Below are positions 34,118-38,378 of a stretch of 38,378 nt of DNA, one piece after another; the stretch's first letter is position 1; every line of letters begins with the position of its first letter. The notes below the pieces were generated by a model. That model was not told the origin of the DNA and made no database searches. It saw nothing but the letters and a program-made list of their open reading frames with translations. The stretch covers positions 1 to 38,378 of the forward strand of contig CALWAU010000022.1 of assembly GCA_944375795.1 (NCBI GenBank), given 5' to 3'. The position numbers and the translations under genes were made by a program. This DNA comes from an uncultured Clostridia bacterium. Lineage in GTDB: Bacteria > Bacillota > Clostridia > Christensenellales > Borkfalkiaceae.

Positions 34118-34146
34118 AGTATATTCCATTCCGTTTCAAAAGTCAA
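34118..34146 (-). promoter_or_regulatory. Promoter of the 33596-34084 gene
   Basis: On the minus strand TTGACT (34146-34141), a 17-nt spacer and TATACT (34123-34118), 33 nt before the ATG. Confidence 0.88.
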
Positions 34147-34194
34147 GCGTTTGCGCCCGTGCGGACAACGGATGCGCAATTTGCGGCGATTCTG

Positions 34195-34223
34195 TTGACA
34201 AGCGGAGAAAAATATAGTATAAT
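34195..34223 (+). promoter_or_regulatory. Consensus promoter of the SPFH operon
   Basis: TTGACA (34195-34200), a 17-nt spacer and TATAAT (34218-34223): a perfect vegetative promoter. The untranslated leader is about 73 nt and ends with GGGAGG before the ATG at 34303. Confidence 0.93.
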
Positions 34224-34302
34224 GTGTAATGTATAATAAATACAGATATTCCGAGCAGCGCGAAAATCTTTTGCCGCGCCGCGGAAGGGAGGAAACGAAA
34301 AA

Positions 34303-35409
34303 ATGGCACTTCTCAAAGTTATCGAATGGGCGGATAACACCGGCAATACTATCGTTTATAAGATCGATACGAAAAAGAACGTCATCAAGAAAGGCTCGGC
34401 GCTCACCGTGCGGGAAGGACAGGTGGCGGTGTTCTGCGACAAGGGCAGGATGGCGGACGTCTTTCAGCCCGGCTATTACAAGCTGGATACGGACAGCCTT
34501 CCCATCCTCACGTCCCTGCTCTCCTGGAAATACGGGTTCGAGACCCCCTTCAAATCGGAGGTGTATTTCGTCAACACCACCCGCTTTTCCAAACAGCGCT
34601 GGGGAACGGCCAATCCCATCATGCTCCGCGACCCCGATTTCGGCGCGGTGCGCGTACGCGGCTACGGGACCTATTCCTTCCGCGTCAAGGACGCCTACGT
34701 GTTCATGACCGAGCTCTCCGGCTCCCACTCCACCTATCGGACGGAGGACATCACCGACCATATCCGCAGCATGCTGGTGATGGCGATCTCCGACGCGATG
34801 GGCGAAAGCGGCATCTCCGTCGTGGACATGGCGGCGAACCTCATGGAGCTTTCGGAAGCGGTCAAAAAGTCCCTCGAAAAGCGGTTTGAGGAAATAGGGC
34901 TGGAACTGTGCGATTTCAATTTTGAAAACGTCTCCCTGCCCGCCGAGCTGGAAAAGGCGATGGACGAAAACGCCCGCCTCGGCATGATGCGCCGCAACGT
35001 GGACGTATATACCCAGATGGCACAGGCGGACGCGTTGAAGGAAGCCGCCAAAAATCCCGGCATGGCGGGCGGCACGATGAGCGCGGGCATAGGTCTGGGC
35101 ATGGGCATGCAGATGATGAACGCCATGGGCGGCATGAACGCCGCAAACGGCGGCGCCGCGGGCAAAAAGATCTGTCCCGAATGCGGCGCGCAGGTCCCCG
35201 CCGATTCCCGATTCTGCACCAAATGCGGTTCCAGCCTCGCGGCCGCGCAAACCGGCGGCGTCTGCGCCAAGTGCGGCGCCAAACTCGCACCCAACGCGAA
35301 ATTCTGCGCCGAATGCGGCACGCCCGTCGCCTCCGTCTGCCCCAAGTGCGGCGCCAAACTTGCGCCCAACGCGAAATTCTGCGCCGAATGCGGGCAGAAA
35401 ATCAAGTAA
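34303..35409 (+). CDS. SPFH-domain protein with C-terminal zinc ribbons (YdjI-like)
   Basis: A 368-residue protein. Residues 1-245 form the SPFH/virion-core type domain of the YdjI family (MALLKVIEWADNTGNTIVYK, REGQVAVFCDKGR, FQPGYYKLDTDSLPIL, FRVKDAYVFM). It has a long helix around 180-245, then a Gly/Met/Ala-rich linker (252-287) and three zinc ribbons (CPEC/CTKC at 291-309, CAKC/CAEC at 321-339, CPKC/CAEC at 346-364). In Bacillus ydjI lies in the pspA-ydjGHI stress locus and helps localise PspA at damaged membranes. First gene here, 21 nt before a YdjG-like gene. Confidence 0.9.
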   Translation: MALLKVIEWADNTGNTIVYKIDTKKNVIKKGSALTVREGQVAVFCDKGRMADVFQPGYYKLDTDSLPILTSLLSWKYGFETPFKSEVYFVNTTRFSKQRWGTANPIMLRDPDFGAVRVRGYGTYSFRVKDAYVFMTELSGSHSTYRTEDITDHIRSMLVMAISDAMGESGISVVDMAANLMELSEAVKKSLEKRFEEIGLELCDFNFENVSLPAELEKAMDENARLGMMRRNVDVYTQMAQADALKEAAKNPGMAGGTMSAGIGLGMGMQMMNAMGGMNAANGGAAGKKICPECGAQVPADSRFCTKCGSSLAAAQTGGVCAKCGAKLAPNAKFCAECGTPVASVCPKCGAKLAPNAKFCAECGQKIK

Positions 35410-35430
35410 TTTTCTTTCAGAGGTATCTCC

Positions 35431-36555
35431 ATGAACAAAACGGACGGCGAACTCTTTTTCGGGAATGATCCGAACGGCGATCCCGACATTCCCGATTTTG
35501 TACAGACGGCGGTCGCGACCGAAAAATGCCCCGGCTGCGGGGACAATATGGAGTTCGACCCGGAATCGGGTCGTCTCAGATGCCCCAGCTGCGGCACGAC
35601 CAAACAAATCGAAACCCGCGCGGGCCAGGAAATCGCCTTTTCCGAGCTGAGCAAAGGCAGGGGCGGCTGGCAGGAGCGCACGCACGTTTACCATTGCGCC
35701 AACTGCAATGCCGAGGAGGTGCTCGACAAGCGGGAGATCGCGCACGTATGCCCGTTTTGCGGCTCCCCTTCCGTCGTCGAAAGGGAGGAAATGGACACCC
35801 TGCGCCCCAACGCGCTGCTCCCCTTCCTGTTCGATAAGGAAAAGGCCGCGGAAACGGCCGTCGCCTGGGCGAAAAAGCGGCTGTTTGCCCCGCGGGAGTT
35901 CAAAACTTATTTCCGCCCCGAAAAGCTCAACGGCGTCTACCTCCCCGCCTTTACTTTCGATACGGACACAAATTCGGCCTACCAGGGAAAGCTCGGCGAA
36001 CATTATTACGTCACCGTGCGCTCCAACGGCAAAAGCGTCCGGCAGCAGCGCACCCGCTATTTCTACGTACACGGCACCTATCGGCAGTTCTTCGACGACC
36101 TCGCCGTCAGCGCGACGGACGCGGTCCCCAAAAGCGTCATGAGCACCCTGATGCGCTACGACTATCACAACTGCGTGGAGTACAACGACGATTTTCTGTA
36201 TGGCTTTTCCGCCCTGCTCTATTCCAGAAGCGGCGAAAACTGCTGGACGGAGGCGAGGCAGATGGCGGACCGCAATATTCGTCAGGGGATCCTGTCGCAA
36301 TATCATCACGACGTGGTTTCCTATCTCAACGTCAGCACCACCTGTTTCAACGTCACCTACAAATACCTGCTGCTGCCCATGTACACGGGACAATACCCCT
36401 ACAAAAAGAAAACCTATCCCTTCTACATAAACGGCCGCAGCGGCAAGGTCAAGGGAAAGGCGCCCGTCTCCCCCTTCAAAGCGGCCGTCGCCGTACTGCT
36501 CGGCGTCGCCGCGGCGGCGCTCGTCGGGCTCATTTTCTGGTTTTTGCGGCAATAA
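35431..36555 (+). CDS. TFIIB-type zinc-ribbon membrane protein (YdjG-like)
   Basis: A 374-residue protein. The N-terminus has two zinc ribbons: CPGCG at 33-37 with CPSCG at 51-55, and CANC at 89-92 with CPFCG at 107-111. A conserved domain follows (LLPFLFDKEKA, KTYFRPEKLNGVYLPAFTFD, CFNVTYKYLLLPMYTGQYPYKKKTY is split over 352-ish residues), and one membrane helix closes the protein (about 349-371). This matches YdjG-type proteins, which with YdjH recruit PspA and YdjI to the membrane in Bacillus. AGAGGT precedes the ATG. No PspA-like gene is present in the window. Confidence 0.87.
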   Translation: MNKTDGELFFGNDPNGDPDIPDFVQTAVATEKCPGCGDNMEFDPESGRLRCPSCGTTKQIETRAGQEIAFSELSKGRGGWQERTHVYHCANCNAEEVLDKREIAHVCPFCGSPSVVEREEMDTLRPNALLPFLFDKEKAAETAVAWAKKRLFAPREFKTYFRPEKLNGVYLPAFTFDTDTNSAYQGKLGEHYYVTVRSNGKSVRQQRTRYFYVHGTYRQFFDDLAVSATDAVPKSVMSTLMRYDYHNCVEYNDDFLYGFSALLYSRSGENCWTEARQMADRNIRQGILSQYHHDVVSYLNVSTTCFNVTYKYLLLPMYTGQYPYKKKTYPFYINGRSGKVKGKAPVSPFKAAVAVLLGVAAAALVGLIFWFLRQ

Positions 36556-36583
36556 TGCAAAGAACGCATAAGGAGGATCTTTT

Positions 36584-37012
36584 ATGACACCGCAGCAAAT
36601 CGCACTGCTCGTTTTGGGTATCCTGCTCGTCATATTCATCGTCATTCTCATCGTCGTCAGCGCAAAGCTCCGCGCCGTCCGCAAGAGAGAGGAATCGGAG
36701 GAGCAACGCGCCGACAAGGTGAAAATCGTCAAGGGCGTCCGCTATTCGACGGACGACGTCATCGAAGACGCGGACGGCATGAACGTCACCCACCTTCCCG
36801 GCGACTTCCTGCTCTCCCGCGGCGAGGTATACCGCGCCGAACGGGGCGGAAAACTGCTTCCCGGCGTATACACCGCGCTGTCCGCCGAGGGCGGCGGGGA
36901 GTTCAAAATCCGCATAGGCGGGCTGGTCAAGAACTTTTCGCACGGGGACAAAATCGTCATCGGCGACGGGGACGAAATCTCCGCCGTATCCGCGTCGGTC
37001 ATTCTGCGCTGA
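36584..37012 (+). CDS. Small membrane protein, SPFH operon
   Basis: A 142-residue protein with one N-terminal membrane helix (about 5-27, IALLVLGILLVIFIVILIVV) followed by a charged segment and a roughly 90-residue soluble domain with many Gly, Val and Ile (KIVKGVRYSTDDVIED, VTHLPGDFLLSRGEVYRAE, GDKIVIGDGDEISAVSASV). The soluble part reads as a small beta barrel or FHA-like sandwich, but I recognise no family. AGGAGG lies 7 nt before the ATG. It is third in the operon, where Bacillus has ydjH; similarity to YdjH is not evident. Confidence 0.82.
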   Translation: MTPQQIALLVLGILLVIFIVILIVVSAKLRAVRKREESEEQRADKVKIVKGVRYSTDDVIEDADGMNVTHLPGDFLLSRGEVYRAERGGKLLPGVYTALSAEGGGEFKIRIGGLVKNFSHGDKIVIGDGDEISAVSASVILR

Positions 37013-37070
37013 CCCCGCCGGGACACCCGCTCCGGGCGCGCCCGACAAAAAACAACGAGGAAAATCTGTT

Positions 37071-37532
37071 ATGAGTAAAAATTTTTTCACCAAGCTTCTC
37101 ATGGCATTGGCATGGCTGGCGGCGGCGGTCCTTTGGCTGCTCTCCCTCGTCCTGCCCGAAACCTTCGGTTTCTTTAACCTGAATTGGGCGATCGTCGTCA
37201 TCTGCGGCACGGGCGGGCTTGCCCTGCTGCTCCGCGGGCTGTTCGCCAAAAAGACGGGCATTCTCAAAAAGAAGGATATCTTTTTGGGCGCGGCTCTGCT
37301 CATCATCGCGGCCGTGAGCATCATCTTCGCGCTCGCCCTGCCCAAGAGCTATATCTGGCCCGTCATCGCCATCGTTCTGGCGCTGGCGGGGGTATTCTCC
37401 GTACTCGCCACGGGCGGCAAAAAGTGGGACGCGGGCGACAACGAAAAAGTGGGCTATAAGGATTACCGCACCCGCCGGGCGGAGAAAGAGGCCCGCAAAG
37501 CCGAAGAAGAAAAACGGTCAGACAAAGACTGA
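37071..37532 (+). CDS. Four-helix membrane protein, SPFH operon
   Basis: A 153-residue integral membrane protein with four predicted helices: about 8-28, 36-57, 69-90 and 92-112. A charged C-terminal tail follows, rich in Lys, Glu and Arg (YRTRRAEKEARKAEEEK). No family recognised. GAGG is upstream of the ATG. It ends 40 nt before the strong terminator at 37573, so it is the last gene of the operon. By context it may serve the same membrane-stress function as its neighbours, which is inference only. Confidence 0.82.
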   Translation: MSKNFFTKLLMALAWLAAAVLWLLSLVLPETFGFFNLNWAIVVICGTGGLALLLRGLFAKKTGILKKKDIFLGAALLIIAAVSIIFALALPKSYIWPVIAIVLALAGVFSVLATGGKKWDAGDNEKVGYKDYRTRRAEKEARKAEEEKRSDKD

Positions 37533-37572
37533 ACCAAGAACACTTTCCCTTCCATAATTTTATAAACAACTT

Positions 37573-37603
37573 CCGCCGCCCTATCGGGCGGCGGAGCTTT
37601 TTT
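37573..37603 (+). terminator. Terminator of the SPFH operon
   Basis: CCGCCGCCC (37573-37581), loop TATC, GGGCGGCGG (37586-37594), then AGCTTTTTT ending at 37603. Confidence 0.93.
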
Positions 37604-37666
37604 AACGTCCTTTTTGACGCCGGATTTTACGACTTGTAAAAATCCGGCACTTCATTTAATAATTTG

Positions 37667-38083
37667 CTAATTTTCTATCTCCTGCTCCAAATCGACAAAT
37701 TGTTCTATCATCTCCATAAACTCTGTTTCAGAACAACATACACGGTCTATGGTTGATCCATATATACCTATAAAATCAACTGTCCCGTCTATATTGTATA
37801 ATCTCAAACATATTCCACCTGGTATCTCCGGGGGATCATTCCATATATAAGTATATCTGATTTCCGACAGCTCTTTCAGAATTAAATCCGATTCCTCCTC
37901 ATCTAAACTTTTTAATATATTCATTTTTTTCAAATCTCCTCCAGGAATTTCTACAATTTCAACTCTTTCCACATTATTTTTCAGCTCATCATAAGAAAAA
38001 TAACGCGCTTTATCCAAAAAACAACCGCCGAGAAAAAACAGTGCCAACACCATAACGACATTCAAAAATAACATTTTTTTCAT
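37667..38083 (-). CDS. AT-rich lipoprotein, duplicate copy 1
   Basis: A 138-residue predicted lipoprotein: signal peptide MKKMLFLNVVMVLALFFLGG with Cys21 in lipobox LGGC, then a small soluble domain rich in Glu, Ile and Leu. ATG 38083 is preferred to an in-frame start five codons earlier because GGGAGG lies 7 nt upstream of it. Base composition contrasts with the rest of the window (21 G or C in the 60 bases 37741-37800), and a near-identical 3' end recurs in the next gene. Both point to recent acquisition and duplication. No family recognised; small paralogous lipoproteins of this size sometimes act as immunity proteins, but there is no toxin gene in view. Confidence 0.8.
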   Translation of the reverse strand: MKKMLFLNVVMVLALFFLGGCFLDKARYFSYDELKNNVERVEIVEIPGGDLKKMNILKSLDEEESDLILKELSEIRYTYIWNDPPEIPGGICLRLYNIDGTVDFIGIYGSTIDRVCCSETEFMEMIEQFVDLEQEIEN

Positions 38084-38109
38084 TGAACAACCTCCCAAAT
38101 CATAATTGG

Positions 38110-38378
38110 CTAATTTTCTATCTCCTGCTCCAAATCAACAAATTGTTCTATCATCTCCATAAACTCTGATTCGGAGCACTTAATATTTCTGTTTTGACTT
38201 GTTCCACACCAACCTACAACCTCTTCTGTTCCATCTATATAATATAAGTTTAAGCATACACCATTCGGACTAGGCGGATCTCCCAAACAAAACATATATG
38301 GGATTTCCGACAATTCTTTCAGAATTAAATCCGATTCCTCCTCGTTCAAACTTTTTAGTATCACTAAATTTTCTAAAT
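38110..38378 (-). CDS. AT-rich lipoprotein, duplicate copy 2 (5' end outside window)
   Basis: The last 89 codons of a paralogue of the gene at 37667-38083. The frame is open to the window edge, so the signal peptide lies outside. ILKSLNEEESDLILKELSEI matches ILKSLDEEESDLILKELSEI of copy 1, and the final 20 residues (EFMEMIEQFVDLEQEIEN region) are identical. The middle differs considerably (PYMFCLGDPPSPNGVCLNLY against YTYIWNDPPEIPGGICLRLY). The two genes are in tandem 26 nt apart. Confidence 0.78.
   Translation of the reverse strand, partial: LENLVILKSLNEEESDLILKELSEIPYMFCLGDPPSPNGVCLNLYYIDGTEEVVGWCGTSQNRNIKCSESEFMEMIEQFVDLEQEIEN

Overview
The window looks like a chromosomal segment of a GC-rich, anaerobic, spore-forming (or ancestrally spore-forming) member of the Clostridia (Bacillota). 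The evidence is a yqfC-yqfD-phoH-pgpH-ybeY-era cluster, a veg-sipL-ispE cluster, sigma-E-like promoters in front of both sporulation loci, a Bacillus-type SOS box at uvrBA, and many textbook TTGACA-N17-TATAAT promoters. A Christensenellales-like gut lineage would fit, but the genus cannot be fixed from this sequence. No rRNA, tRNA, CRISPR array, prophage or insertion sequence was seen.

Layout. 1-4905 (minus): yqfC, yqfD, phoH, pgpH, ybeY and era (era runs off the left edge), tightly packed with 1-4 nt junctions except before phoH, which lacks a normal start codon. 5044-7982 (plus): a methionine ABC importer operon metQ-metN-metI behind a perfect consensus promoter and a roughly 270-nt leader. 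This is the most unusual locus. The leader encodes a methionine-rich 36-codon peptide followed by a strong intrinsic terminator with a matching antiterminator, and MetQ itself is circularly permuted. 8080-15858 (minus): veg, a SipL-like SPOCS/LysM protein, ispE, an acidic membrane protein, and a heterodimeric ABC exporter. 15992-20830 (minus): uvrB-uvrA with promoter and SOS box.

20972-25481 (minus): two small paralogous winged-helix/membrane proteins, a zinc-ribbon membrane protein with an apparently leaderless mRNA, and a P-type Ca2+-ATPase. 25572-27360: a TetR regulator divergent from an extended SDR oxidoreductase. 27527-28054 (minus): an orphan lipoprotein. 28417-31686 (plus): a zinc-dependent phospholipase C-like protein, an MFS transporter and an ADP-ribosylglycohydrolase. 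31687-32479 is about 0.8 kb of non-coding repeats: two copies of a double-hairpin unit and three tandem 155-bp units. 32480-34084 (minus): a DegV protein and a membrane/winged-helix/zinc-ribbon protein. 34303-37532 (plus): an operon of an SPFH protein with C-terminal zinc ribbons (YdjI-like), a TFIIB-type zinc-ribbon membrane protein (YdjG-like) and two small membrane proteins, closed by a strong terminator. 37667-38378 (minus): two AT-rich, tandemly duplicated lipoprotein genes that look recently acquired; the second runs off the right edge.

How the genes work together. The left block combines sporulation genes with RNA and c-di-AMP housekeeping genes. The met locus appears to be a self-contained methionine-responsive uptake system, with the leader peptide as the proposed sensor. 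The uvrBA pair is the SOS-inducible nucleotide excision repair module. The SPFH operon resembles the membrane-stress ydj locus of Bacillus but lacks a PspA gene here. All functional statements come from reading motifs and gene order; no database search was run.
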